A DNA stretch of 64,000 nucleotides from Tachypleus tridentatus (taxonomy: Eukaryota > Arthropoda > Merostomata > Xiphosura > Limulidae): the NCBI RefSeq assembly GCF_004210375.1, contig NC_134825.1, forward strand, positions 75,631,558-75,695,557, written 5' to 3'. The notes beneath the pieces are model-generated. The model worked only from the letters and a program-made list of their open reading frames with translations, did not search any database and was not told the DNA's origin. Shown here piece by piece: positions 52,251 to 64,000 of this stretch; position 1 is the first letter of the stretch, and every line of letters begins with the position of its first letter. The translations under genes were made by a program, and so were the position numbers.

Positions 52251-54850
52251 ATACAGCAGTACTTTGATTACTTCAAGAGCACCATCAAGTTCTTGCCAGG
52301 TGAAACTGGCTGTGCCATACACATTCTCGATGTACACTTTTAAATGTTTAGCTAATTTTTCTGTTGAGAGAAGTTGGTGTTTTTCCTCGAGTCTCAACAA
52401 CTAGCTGGTTTTAGGCATATCTAACTTCTGTGTGCAGCCAATCTTGCTTTTTTTCTGTTGCCCAAGTGTTGGCGTTTGAGAAAGTCATCTTTGTGCTTAA
52501 GTTTAGTAAAAGGCCTTCCAATGTACACCAATTTATGTACATCAGACATTCTCCTTTTCTCAGATGCTAAGCTCGACACTTCTTTCTCTGAGAGGCCAGA
52601 CTTCTCTAAAATGTCATGAGCATCTACTCAATCTAACACCAACTGATTCACTTCTTGGCCTTCTTGCTGTAATCTCTGAAGAGGTGTGCATGTTTCAGCT
52701 CCACAAGTTCCACTGACTTTGAGTTCAACTGGGCAGCTCTTGCATCAATGTAGTTGATTTGTGCCTTGTTCAAAAGGTCCATGTCATACTGTGTTACTAG
52801 AGATTTGTCTGAATCAGAGTTTCCATAGTCAAAATGTGTTTCCCCTCTGAGTGAAGAAGCCATCTGCCAAAGTAGGTAAAAGAAGGCTCAACATCATGAA
52901 TGCTTCATCTATGTCAGCATTTATATTGTGTGAAAAACAAGCAAGTATGTTACTGTTACATTTGCATGTGTTGAATTTTTCCTAGCTAACAAACTTGAGA
53001 GCTGGTGAGGTTAAATTTAAGAGATCTTAATATAACTGTTGTATAGTTGAAACTAGCTGTTCACAATTTATAAGATCAAAGTATGTGATGGATAGGTCGT
53101 GCTCAGTTAAACTGATTCCAAGTGCAGTAGAACAAACAAGAAACACGGTTGGGAATTCTACATATTCTATAAGTGTATTAGTGATTGTATCATACTTGTC
53201 AAGAAGGCTTTTGACAATTGCTCTATGATACAAAATAACAGCACGTTGTGGTTGAACCTTTCTTTTTTTTTCAAACAGCTAGATTTTTCTTTGGAGTGAT
53301 GTGTATGTTTAATTCTGCTGCTTTATTCCAGACTTTATAATCAAAGTGATGTGAAATTAGCTGAGTGAAGCAGTCAGTGAACTGCTCTTCACAGACTCAT
53401 GAGGTGTTACATTAAGAAGACAAGAGGATTGTATTTTATTTGGACATATTTATTTTTCCACCTTGCTGTAGTATTTCACCATTTTCTTGTTAAACATAAC
53501 TGCATGGTGTGTATGACATAGCATGTGAATTTGGACATGATCATTTCCAAGATCTAGGACTACTTGTTCATCAAAATGAGAGTTATGAGCTGTGATATCC
53601 ATTTTTCTGGACATAGTTTTATCAAAAATGTCTGATGCATCAAAGTCATCACATACTGCAAAAATGTTCAGAACAGTTAACTTAAGTTTTGCAAGGTCAG
53701 AGTGTTTCTCACTGGGAGCAAGCAATGTTGGAAAAGGCCTGTAAGGGCCATTAATGGTAACAGAGTATTCAGCACTTCCCTGCCTCCATCACTGTGATAT
53801 GTACTGACCTACATCCTTAGATTTCCTCATTTATTCAACAATGCACACAATATTGTTAGAGCAACTGTGGCCTTGCTAGATTCTCTGATACTTTTCACAT
53901 GTGGTGCACTGTCAAAATCAAGACACTGCTCATCTTGATTGTGGTATTTAAAGCTCTTTCTGAATAGGCCATTGGCAACTTCAGTTACCACTGCAACTGT
54001 TTGAGAGTCTTAACAGTAGAATTTGCTTTTAAACTTGTTAGCCACTTTATAGAAATCAGGATTAATTTTCTGGACACTTTCTCAAATATGCTGGGATTCA
54101 TATGACACATTATCTTTAGAACTAAAAGAAGACTGTTCAATAACAGATATATGCCTACTTTTTTGTGTTTCTCCTGTCTCATCATTTACTTCCATCTGTG
54201 GCTTATATTCATCACTTTCTCCCTATTGCAGTTTTCCTCCCATTATTGCTGCTATTTATGCTTAGGTATACTTCATATCAATTACCTTTTGTCTGCATTT
54301 CTTCTCCCTTTTTCTTGGCAGTTTTCAATCTCATGATATGTTCTTCATGTTGCATTTGATGTTCTCTGGATCTTTGACATTGATATTCCACAAACTCTTC
54401 ACAGAACATTTTTTCTTGGCCTTCTCATATCTTGCAGGAAGTCCAATTTTATCTTATCTTTGTTAACACAGTGTTTTTTTTTTCAAGTTTGGTCCTTCTC
54501 CTCTCATCTTTGCAAAATATTTCAAACAGTTTCATAGTTTCTTCATTGTAAGCTTTCATTTTGGACCTCCAGATATCATTCTGTCTGACTTTTCTGCAAT
54601 GAACATTCTTCTTAAACTCATTGTAAAGTTTATCAATATGTTCAGCTACATTCTTTAGGTGGAAGGTGTAAACATTGCATTGTTTTCAACGTGTAATCAG
54701 TGCATAAGCCAGGACATTCACCCCATCAGCAGTTGTCTGCTGCTGCTGCTTGCAAGCTCTGTCCTTCCACATGAGATACGTCTTGCACTCCACAACATTC
54801 TTCTTTGTTAAAGGAAAACCAGGTACTAATGTTGAATATTTTTTATAAAC
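52250..54850 (-). pseudogene. Unrecognised decayed coding remnant
   Basis: Protein-like text continues for about 2.5 kb on the minus strand, in broken frames. Around 54830-54700 it reads 'PLTKKNVVECKTYLMWKDRA'; at 54700-54530 'NVAEHIDKLYNEFKKNVHCR' and 'KAYNEETMKLFEIFCKDE'. At 54150-53880 come 'SVIEQSSFSSKDNVSYES', 'TVAVVTEVANGLFRKSFKYH' and 'DFDSAPHVKSIRESSKAT'. The open part at 53725-53450 contains 'HSHFDEQVVLDLGNDHVQIH'-type text, 53233-53027 'RAIVKSLLDKYDTITNTLIE', and 52863-52648 'SDSDKSLVTQYDMDLLNKAQ'. The amino-acid composition and even spread of stops suggest a once-long protein, probably carried by a mobile element as its neighbours are. I do not recognise the family. Confidence 0.5.
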
Positions 54851-55842
54851 AGTTAAAAAATATATGTTCCTGTTTTAGTTCTTGTTTCTTGTGAAACCTT
54901 TTTCACAAACAGAAATTCTGTATCAACAAAGGTAAAGGTGACTGTTATTATTTGTCAGCTGCAAAAAAAGATGAGAAATTATTATATAAAAATGAAATAA
55001 AAACGAAATGATTCACTTTATTAAGCACTACAATAAGCATATATTTTACCACACAGCTTTACATGAAAGACCCAATGTAAACTTGGGTGAAAAATATCTC
55101 GGAAATGTGCAAAAAGAGTGGTACTGAACAACTTAGTTATGGAAACAAAATATAATGTGTCAGTTTTAAAAACATTAATCCGATTTTTAAGAGCTAAAAT
55201 TCATGGGTTTACATCAAGAGACACCTATGATACAATACGGAGAAATACAACACATTATAGTGCCATATAAATTGGATAAATAACATATTTAGATGCCACA
55301 TTCATATGGGTTTTTGAAATAAAATTGCAAATATTTGCCACTATATTGTTTGTAGATTTTTGTATAACAAGAAAACTGCCCACAGACTTCAACTTTATCA
55401 CCTGTTAGAATTAAACTAATACCACTTGGCTTTGAAAGTAGCAAATTGTAGTGTCTTTCTTTTATTTTTAAAGTTAAATTCTTTCTTAATTATCAAGAGA
55501 ACAGACATTTTAGTATTGATATGAAAGTCTGTATCTGAAATAAAAATTTTCCAAAACATTAAAGTATTTTAATGATATATAAAAAAAGGAAATTCATAGT
55601 TTTTCAGATTTATTTATTGGATCCAGTATTGTGCTTGTTTGTTTGTTATAAGACACAATACTCTTTCTAACATTAAGTCGTGTGATGATTAATATTGAGT
55701 TCATATTTTAAAATATCTTGTAAAGCAAAGTTTCCTCTACCTAAGTGTAAGAATTATACCAAGTATATAAGTGTTAGTTTACTATACACAAAAAAGATAG
55801 CGTGATTACTATAATAGAGGGCAATAGAAAAAAGTGAAAAGT
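54851..55842. other. AT-rich non-coding DNA
   Basis: No gene or repeat recognised. Confidence 0.6.
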
Positions 55843-55955
55843 TTGTTTCTTGTTAAACATAAAGCTACACAATGGGCTATCTGTACTGTGCTTATCCAGT
55901 TTTTTAAGAGTTTATAAGACTTCACACTTATTGTTGAGCCACTAAGGGAGTAAAA
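55843..55955 (-). mobile_element. SINE-B copy, diverged
   Basis: 'ttgttaaacataaagctaca', 'caatgggctatctgtactgt', then a worn middle and 'gttgagccactaagggag'. Confidence 0.75.
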
Positions 55956-56204
55956 AATATTCTGAAAAGTAAATTTAAAAGAATGTAAAGTAATACAAAT
56001 AGTTTAAAAGATATAGACTGATAATAATAATAGAGAGTAATAAAATAGAGAATTAAGGAGAGAAATAAACTGACAAAAATATAGAAGAAAGTAAATTATT
56101 GGAAATATTTAGACTGAAAATCAACAATGATAAAGTTGTTTTAAGACATGGTTCGGAAAACCTAGTGTTGTCATTGTATTTTTTTTAAGAAAGTTGTTAT
56201 CTAT

Positions 56205-56865
56205 TACAGAACTGAAGAACACTTAATGATATTATTTATTATGAAACTTAAGGATATGTAGTGAAAGTATCATTATGTTATTTGTTTTAACAGTGATACC
56301 ATCAATTACAGAATCTAGGAACATGCAGTAAAAGTATCGCCATGCTATACATATTATTTAGTTTAGTTTTAACAGTGATATCATCAGTTTAAAGCTTAAG
56401 AACACTTATTGTCATTGTATTATATACTTATCAGTGTAGTTTTAACAGTGATACCATCCATTACAGAATCTAGGAACATGTAATGAAAGTATTGCTATGT
56501 TATACATATTATCTAGTTTAGTTAGAAATTAAGAAAATTAGTATCACTGTATTATATACATATCAATGTAGTTTTAACAGAGATAGCATCTATTACAGAA
56601 TCTAGGAACATGTCATGTATTACTGTGCTGTACATTATTTAGTTTAGTTTTAACAGAGATATCATATCATTAATTTAGAACTTAAGAACAATTAGTATCA
56701 CTGTGTTATATACATGTCAGTATAGTTTTAATAGTGATACTTTCCATTACAGAATCTAGGAGCATGTGAAAGTATTAATATGTTATATTTGTTATGTAGT
56801 TTTAGCAGAACTGTGAAACAACAAGTAAAAGTATCACTACAATATATCAGTATATTTTGAACATT
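56205..56865. repeat. Tandem repeat of two alternating half-units (about 130-155-bp dimers)
   Basis: 'gaatctagga' followed by 'acatg' and 'gaaagtat' recurs at 56311, 56466, 56598 and 56752. Between them lies a related half-unit with 'cttaagaaca' and 'ttagtatcactgt'. Both half-units share 'tagttttaacagtgatac'. Four dimers, moderately diverged. Confidence 0.88.
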
Positions 56866-59800
56866 GTCATTTAGAAATAGACAAGGTATATTATATTGAA
56901 ACAATTTTGAAAATTCAGATCAGCAAGTCGCATGATGGCCACAGCTGATATGAAACTGCAGAGGGACATAACGTATCATAAATCCATTTTCACATTGTTT
57001 GGCATTTCATAGTTAGTGATCACTTTTAGAAAGGGTGTGTAACAACTCTTTCCAATGTAACATATTAATACACTCAGATCATACTGGGGATTTAGCATTT
57101 CCAAAATGGGGATCTTTTGTACTTGCATGAAAGCATTGGAAAACAATGAAGCATGGATGAGCTTGGGATATCAGAACCATCCAGAAAGAGACCTGCAACA
57201 TATTGTTCCCTAGTCATCTTGTAACATGTGAAAATTCAGGAACTTAAAGATCAGTGGTAAAAACTATCTACATGTTCCAGGCAAGAGTATATAACATATT
57301 CACAAAGAAACTATGTGGAAAACTTTCACAACATATATTTACTTAATCCATTGCATATGTCAAGCAATGAGAAAATGAAATGAGTATTCATTCTATTCCA
57401 CTTGAAGACATACCAGAGTCACTATACACATTGGTTTATGGATTTCTTTACATTTGGCCTGTTGAGCAGGTTCTGAGAAACCATCATTGTAAATGGTTGA
57501 GAATCTGTTAAAACATGATTGTTTCATGGCTTGGGGAGGTGTTGAAACACAAATAAGCCATAACAGAGAAGGCATTCAAACATGAATACTTTATTATACA
57601 AAGAGTAAGAAGTTTTTCTAAAGAAAACCAGTTTCATGAGTTTGTACCAGATGTAAAGAAACTAAGGATCTATGAGTGATATAATTATAACACACCACAT
57701 ACAGTCATCAGTTTATTTGTAATTGTCATCCTTGTTCATTATCTTTGAAGATTACATTTTGAAATCAGTTTCTAACATCCATACAGATATGAGAGTTTAA
57801 AAGGTTTTGTCATTTTTAGAGAATGTTTTACAATAAACTACTTCCATGTAAGTACATCTCTGAACCCATATGGCCCTCTAGTTTCTAGTGTTTTAGCTGG
57901 CTGCAGACCCTTAGTATTGTGTACCTGAAACAATCATTCACACAATTTCAAAGTTGTATATTGTTCTGTAAAAGATATTGTGTGCAATGTATGTGAACAG
58001 CCAAGGTATATAAAGTATGTTGATTGTTTATCTGTTGTTGCTTATTAAACATTTTGGACTTAGTGAAAAATAAAATAACCTATTAAGAAGTACTTATGCT
58101 AAAACTGATAGGCCTAAAGTTGGCTCCCCATCTCTCATTTGATTGAATATTTAATATTTTAACTTTCTGTTTTCATCATCATTGTAAATGAAAAGGAATT
58201 AAAGCACACAGACTTATGACAGATTGATTTTTTTTATTAATCCACCATGTTTATTAGTATGGTAAGTAAATGGTGAACAAGTGAATCATGAGACCCTTAG
58301 TTTAAAGTCTCTCCCATGAAACAGTAGAACTTGTTACCTTCTTAAGTTATAAGAGTAGTTTATATATTTATGAGTGATTCTTTTATTATTTCAAATAAAC
58401 ATGCTTGAAATACTAATTCATACTTTTGTGCTGTATATAAATATTTTCATAACTGAACAGGACCACCATTTTAAAACATAGTTTATGCAGAATCCAAGAT
58501 ACAGATTATTGAATATTTGTCATTGTCAGCTGTTACAGTTAGAGCTTCTTCATTTGTTACCAGTTATGATTATCTTTGTAACTTGCATATTAATCAATAT
58601 CTGGTAAAGTTCATCAAAAGAAACTGTATTTTATTTTCTCTACTCACTGCATTCAGTGATAAAAAATACTGAAGTGCTAAATTTAACTTGAAATCTGAAT
58701 AGTCTTGAAACTCTTATTTCCAGTTGAAGAAATATGTGAGTGTATATATACAGCTAAAGCTTGTGTGTTACCTTCTATTCTTAAGGCCATATACAGCTTT
58801 ATTGGTTGATGGTTGATAAGTAGGCTGTGAAGCACTGATGTATCTGGAAACTGTAGTTATAAACTGACCATAATATAGGTTTTGTTACTGAATGAGAACT
58901 AATTTGTTTTCATTTTACGTGTCTATGTATTTATGGCAAATTTCTATCAGACTGGTTCATAGGATATTGCATTTAAGAATATTTGTCTATTTACAGATTT
59001 GTTGGAATTTTATGTATTTTAGTGTTGGTTCAACAATATTTTTTAATAATAGAAAAAAAAATTTCCTCAGTTTCTCATAGTTTCTAGGGATATTTATACA
59101 ACATTTGTTGGGCTCTGTATTATGGTCATTCCATTAGGTGAGAAATTCTTAGACAAATAAGTCCTATCAAGTATCTTGAAGTTTCTGTGGTATACTGTAG
59201 ATGGACCAGAAGTGATTTAATACAGTTAATATTTCAGAAGAAGAAGCAAGAGTTTCTAGGTTATTTCTACACATACTGCTCATAATAAATATAGAGTGCT
59301 ACTCTCTTTCAATCCTGGTAAACAATGTCTACATGGTTCAGGATGTTATTTTCATGCATAGTTAACTGTCTTCTATCAACAAATCTCTTTATCTATAAGT
59401 ACAAAATTGTATAGTTCAAGAAGAGAGAAAGTATGTCTTAATAAACAATTTGTATAAATTGCAGTTGTAGCATCACTGACCTGAGGAAATGTGTGCTAAA
59501 TAAGAAGAGGCATGACTTGCTCAAATAATTGTACAACTGGGACACTTGCAGTTATAGCATCACTAATTGAATAAAATAGAAAAAAAAATACTCTCACAAA
59601 ACATTAGACTTAAACTCTCTTTTTATCAACATTTAAAAAAGAAAATTACTTTAATTTTATTTTGTTTAAATGGAATCATGATCTTAATTTAAATGTTTTC
59701 CAAATTAATGTATTTTCCATTTGAGTAAATGAAGTTTCTTGTTTCCGAAGGTCCTTATTTTACCTCATAAACTGATTTGTAGACATTGATGTTTTTATAC

Positions 59801-60359
59801 CAGAAAAAAATTTATTCAGTGTCGTCTTAACTATTCAAATCAAAGTTCCATCTTTAGATGAATCTCTGAATATGTAAAGAGAGAGAAAAAAAAGATGCAG
59901 GTGCTTAACATTGATGGATCAGTTAACTGTCATTTTGTTGAAGAGCTGTGTAAATTATAATACCCAATTTAGCCTATTTTAAGTCTGTATGAAATCATAA
60001 CAAATGAGAATCTAATTATGACAGCATTGTTGTATAACACATCCTATATAAACTATACTGAATGCAATAAAAATGTCATAAAAGCTAACTGAATTGAGTA
60101 TTTTGTCTCTAAATCTGGCTTTGTGATGTAATTCACATGTGGTACCCTTTGAAAACAAGACTGCTACTAAAAGAAAGAAGAATTTAACCATTTGTTTTAA
60201 TACAGTCTTGTAAAATAATGAGTTTGTAGTTTTGTTTAGTTTTATTGCAATGTAATAATCTAAAGACACACTCACACTTGTGTTTTGTATATCTTATTTC
60301 TTAGATATTTTAAGTATATTATTTTAACCTAGAGTTTGTTTTACTCATACAAGTACAAA
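56866..60359. other. Long AT-rich non-coding stretch
   Basis: No coding frame, RNA gene or repeat that I can support. Confidence 0.55.
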
Positions 60360-60361
60360 TG

Positions 60362-60475
60362 TTCCCTCAGTGGTTCCACTGTAAGCTTAAGAACTTATAA
60401 TGGTAAAATGTGGATAGGCACAGCACAGATAGATCATTGTGTAATTTTGTGCATAATAAACAAATAAGTACAAAG
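60362..60475 (+). mobile_element. SINE-B copy, diverged
   Basis: 'ttccctcagtggttccactg', 'agaacttataatggtaaaat', 'gcacagcacagatagatcat', 'gtaattttgtgcataataaa', tail 'caaataag'. Confidence 0.8.
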
Positions 60476-60784
60476 ATCTTTATTTAAAAAATGAACTTGC
60501 AAGTTGCTTTTTCTAATTTGTTCAAATATTTTCTCAGGCTCTAAAGTTAATTTGGTTCATTATCAGAATGATAATTTTTGAGAACATATGTCAGAATAAT
60601 ATTTCAGAATTCTTTTAATGACAGCTTATGGTATTTTAAAAGTTCCATGATTTATGCATACAGTTTCTGTTAATTGGCATTGGTAATTTACAGAACCCAA
60701 GTTTTAGGTGTTAGTTGCTGTTGAATGTTTATTTGTGTGTGTGTAATAAGCATGAATGAACAATAATTATATTGAATTACCAAC

Positions 60785-60975
60785 ATGAGTTATCAGTGTT
60801 ACAACAGTTATAGTACATTTGCTGCCACATTGATAAAATTTTAATTCTTGAGATATCAGTGTTGTAACAATTATATTTTGAGTTGCCACTGTAGCAACAA
60901 TTATGATACTTGAGTCTCTAATATTGTAACAGTTATAATATTTTTATTTGTCACTATGCCAGCAATTAATAATTG
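60785..60975. repeat. Weak tandem repeat, units of about 40-45 bp
   Basis: 'gagttatcagtgttacaaca', 'gagatatcagtgttgtaaca', 'gagttgccactgtagcaaca' and 'gagtctctaatattgtaaca' each followed by 'attata' or a variant. Confidence 0.6.
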
Positions 60976-61274
60976 AAGAGCCTGCTGAAACTCAAAACAA
61001 ACACATTAGGACTTATGCAAAAATGTTGTAAAAGTTAAATATGTACAGACTTAAAAATTCATTATTTATTATTTTAAAGTTCAAAGTAGAATGTATATGC
61101 TTAAAAATGATGTTCAGTGGTATATAACTAATTTGAGCTTAAATACCTGATGAGTTGTTTTTTTTTGTAAGTTGATTTTAACTTTATTTGTTCATGGCCT
61201 TTGTCACAGGCTGATAATCATTCATCAAATCACACTACTACATCTAAATTCATAAAGTGTTTATTCGTCTACAC

Positions 61275-61432
61275 TTATCCCACTGTTCCTTGGTAAAAAA
61301 GTAGCCCAAGTGGCAGTGGGTAGTGATGACTAGCTGCCTTCCCTCTAGTCTTGCACTGCAAAATTAAGGATGGCTAGCACAGATAGCCCTTGAGTAGCTT
61401 TGTGTGAAATTGAAAAAAACAAACAAACACTT
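61275..61432 (+). mobile_element. SINE-A copy, 5'-truncated
   Basis: Begins at 'atcccactgttccttggtaa' in the body and continues to the tail 'gaaattgaaaaaaacaaaca'. Loss of the head fits incomplete reverse transcription. Confidence 0.92.
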
Positions 61433-61691
61433 TTTCTTAATGCATTTTGATTGAATGTGTTTCAAAATTGTATTAAGGTGAATACTTTGTATAAAACATC
61501 AAAGTTCTTTATAAAACCCAGTGTTTTTTTCCAGATTTTCGGTCATAGGAAGAACTGTTATAGAAATGATATTTTAGTTTCACAGTAATTTTTACTCCTG
61601 TTTCAGTATTGATAACCAACTGGCATAACTAAACTGTTTATAAACAGTAATTATCTCAATCTTCTTAGCATCAATTATCTTGGGTTCTTTA

Positions 61692-61948
61692 CAGGTAGCC
61701 AGATGGTTAAGGTACTCAACTCATAATCTGAGGGTTGCAGGTTCAAATCACCAAACATGCTTGCCCTTTCAGCTGTAGGGGCATTATAATGTGATGGTCA
61801 ATCCCACTATTCGTTGGTAAAAGAGTAACTCAAGAATTGGTGGTGGTTGATGATGACTAACTGCTATCCCTCTAGTCTTACACTAATAAATTAGGGGCGC
61901 TAGTGGAGATAGCCTTCATGTAGTTTTCTGCAAAATTCAAAACGAATA
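61692..61948 (+). mobile_element. SINE-A copy, diverged
   Basis: 'agccagatggttaaggtact', 'gggttgcaggttcaaatc', 'cccactattcgttggtaaaa', tail 'gcaaaattcaaaac'. Many changes of the g-to-a, c-to-t type. Confidence 0.9.
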
Positions 61949-62506
61949 TGTACACGTTTGAATGAATCTATTGAAGTGCAGCAAGTTGTAAAATTTCAAT
62001 TTTTTTTTTAGAATCAGTATTTAGACATAGAATAAAACAGGTTATTTGTATGAAAACTATTTGGAATAATCAGCTTCTGTTTAAATAAGGCCTTTTTTTG
62101 GAAATAATCTACTAGAAGAAGCAGTTTCATCATCTTAAAAAAAGATGAACTTAATATTGCCAAAGTAAAACATAATTTTGATTGTTTTGCTTTATAGTGA
62201 CATTTGTGAATAATTTGTTTATAAACACAGCAAACTTAAAGTAATAAGTAATTGATGAAAGGCAACTAACAAAACGGAGGTTATAATTTAAGTATTCATG
62301 GGCAAACTATTTTCTTAACTTTGAATCTTAAACTACTGTATATTTTCATGGCTATGTTTAGAAAGGTATTGTAAAATATAATCAATTTAGGAAAACGCAT
62401 CATAGTTCCAGAAAAATATCACAATTCTTTGGTCTAGTAAGAGAGGGAAAGGGACATCTTCGCAGTCTCAGTAAGCCTTTTATACACGTTTAAAACACGT
62501 GTTTGG
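61949..62506. other. AT-rich non-coding DNA
   Basis: No gene or repeat recognised. Confidence 0.6.
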
Positions 62507-62632
62507 GCCCCGAGTTAGGACAGGGGTAAGTCTGCGGATTTACAAAGCTATAATTAGGGGTTCGATTCCCCTCGATGGATACAGCAGGTAGCCCGATGTG
62601 GCTTTGCTGTAAGAAAAATAAACACACGTGTT
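62507..62632 (+). mobile_element. SINE-C copy, well preserved
   Basis: 'ggccccgagttaggacaggg', 'gcggatttacaaagctataa', 'aggggttcgattcccctcga', 'acagcaggtagcccgatgtg', tail 'taagaaaaataaacacacg'. Confidence 0.92.
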
Positions 62633-63047
62633 CGACAAATACAAAGTTTTCCTGAATATCTTATTGTATATCTGACAATATGAAACTTGTAAAACCCGAT
62701 TGAAAGTAATGTTTTTGCCATGGTTTAATTTTTTTAAAAAATGTTTCAATCAGTTTGGTAATAATGTTGAGTAATAGGTCTATTCCTCAGTTGGACATAG
62801 CCAGAACGCCTGGATGACAGCTGCGATCTTCGAACATGTAACACGGGAAGACGAAATTTTACAATAAAAACGATTATTTTTATTGTAATCTTTATATTAT
62901 TAATAAATCTTAATGAAAATTGTGTTGTATAATTTATTTATTAAAAAGGGGAAAAGCGAACCATCGCAATGCATTGGTCGTTTGTGTTAAAACAACACTT
63001 GTCAATTGTATCTGAATAGTCTATACATTAATGTTATAATGATCACG
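62633..63047. other. AT-rich non-coding DNA
   Basis: No gene or repeat recognised. Confidence 0.6.
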
Positions 63048-63161
63048 CAATGGCCCGGATGAGGCTCCTCGGCGGAGCTGTTGGCGACTTCGGCTTTTCA
63101 GTCACAAAGGTTTAACCAGGTTGGCCCCCCAAATACCGCGGCTTAACGACGCTCCACTGTA
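63048..63161 (-). mobile_element. Possible end of a pogo/Tigger-like DNA transposon
   Basis: A GC-rich block whose minus strand begins ta-CAGTGGAGCGTCGTTAAGCC and then ccgcggtatttgggggg. Tigger/pogo-like ends often start CAGT-GAGCGTCG-TTA-CCG next to a TA. The partner end was not found, so this may be a solo fragment. Confidence 0.5.
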
Positions 63162-63555
63162 TAATAAAATTAAGCATTGATGGAAGGAGATGCAAAGTGG
63201 TGGTTATTGTCTAGACATGCAGATTTTACACTCGGAGACTGAAAGTATATGACGCTGTTAAAAGAAACTCTGTGCTGCCAAAGGCAGTTCGACCAAAGGA
63301 GAGAGGACCTGGAGACAAATCCCCCAGAAAAATTAATTTACAATTGCTATATAAATCAAATATGTAAAAGTGTAGGTAATATTTTCCCTGGTTCACACGT
63401 ATCTGTTAATTTTCTGTTTTTTAAAGATACTTTAAATACTGCACTCTATTCGATTAGTTAAGATTTTTTCGAAAATAAGAATGTATTTCAACTGCACTAT
63501 GTCCATCACATTCGTATCCAGAATGCTAATTATTTAAGGAGTTTGTTATAAAAAC
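63162..63555. other. Non-coding DNA
   Basis: No gene recognised; a 70-codon frame on the plus strand at 63249-63461 has no known motif. Confidence 0.5.
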
Positions 63556-63567
63556 AGTTGTTACAAG

Positions 63568-63846
63568 GGCCTGGCATGGGCAAGCGCGTAAGGCGTGCGA
63601 CTCGTAATCCGAGGGTCGCGGGTTCGCGCCCGCGTCGCGCTAAACATGCTCGCCCTCCCAGCCGTGGGGGCGTATAATGTGACGGTCAATCCCACTATTC
63701 GTTGGTAGAAGATAGCCCAAGAGGTGGCGGTGGGTGGTGATGACTAGCTGCCTTCCCTCTAGTCTTACACTGCTAAATTAGGGACGGCTAGCACAGATAG
63801 CCCTCGAGTAGTTTTGTGCGAAATTCCAAAAAACAAACAAAAACCA
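63568..63846 (+). mobile_element. SINE-A copy, young-looking, with target-site duplication
   Basis: Nearly intact: 'gggcctggcatgggcaagcg', CGT-type loop, 'gggttcgcgcccgcg', full body and tail 'aaacaaacaaaaacc'. The 12-bp direct repeat agttgttacaag flanks it (63556-63567 and 63847-63858). Confidence 0.96.
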
Positions 63847-64000
63847 AGTTGTTACAAGTTATATAATTTCCTCCCTTATTTTGAGTAAATAGAACGATTA
63901 TAAAAAGGAGCTTCTATGTGACGTATTGTTTGTGATTCTTGCTTGCAAAACTTAAAAGTCGTATATAGAATGCGACTATTTTTGCCTTTATATAAATTTT

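Noticed and set aside
57393..57575. Short minus-strand frame
   Set aside because: Sixty codons without any motif in AT-rich DNA.

Overview
The window looks like intergenic and intronic DNA from a large, AT-rich, repeat-dense arthropod genome. The three abundant tRNA-derived SINE families, especially the roughly 275-bp family with a Thr(CGU)-like tRNA head, match what I remember of horseshoe crab (Xiphosura) DNA. The organism is therefore an inference from memory, not a demonstrated result. There are no bacterial-style operons. Real coding sequence is sparse, spliced, or decayed.

Layout. 1-1857: a 54-bp minisatellite that is itself an amplified piece of a Tc1-type transposase gene, followed in frame by the decayed 3' half of that gene. 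4450-7512: a decayed Ty3/gypsy-like retrotransposon with two LTRs and only gag remains; its right LTR was later hit by a 117-bp palindrome. 8490-9175: two decayed tandem repeats. 9.2-21 kb: mostly non-coding, with scattered SINEs, a jockey-like LINE fragment (12.0 kb), an exact 147-bp tandem duplication (17.3 kb) and a decayed tandem array (17.6-18.0 kb). 21604-21930: a SINE with a swapped tail. 22485-23465: a very regular heat-shock-element array and TATA box just upstream of a decayed copy of a multicopy zinc-finger-like gene.

24241-34176 holds the one convincing host gene, a spliced WFDC1-like (WAP four-disulfide core) secreted protein. Seven exons keep one frame across every junction and sum to 227 codons including the stop; the signal-peptide exon is not certain. 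Tandem repeats have grown over two of its splice sites: the donor of the WAP exon and the acceptor of the last exon.

35-45 kb: SINEs, a 40-bp minisatellite with a 280-bp higher-order period (36.3-37.0 kb), a decayed Tc1-like element (37.4-38.5 kb), a 409-bp MITE with long terminal inverted repeats (38972-39380), and long featureless AT-rich DNA. 46.2-54.9 kb is a graveyard of coding remnants lying side by side: LINE endonuclease, the C-terminal half of the same multicopy gene seen at 22.7 kb, a DIRS-like reverse transcriptase (minus strand), a hAT transposase with a recognisable 3' terminal inverted repeat, and an unrecognised minus-strand coding remnant. 55-64 kb: AT-rich non-coding DNA with a dimeric tandem repeat (56.2-56.9 kb), SINEs and a possible pogo-like transposon end (63.05-63.16 kb).

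I saw no functional tRNA, rRNA or CRISPR array. All tRNA-like stretches are parts of SINEs. Exon boundaries and repeat ends were read by eye.
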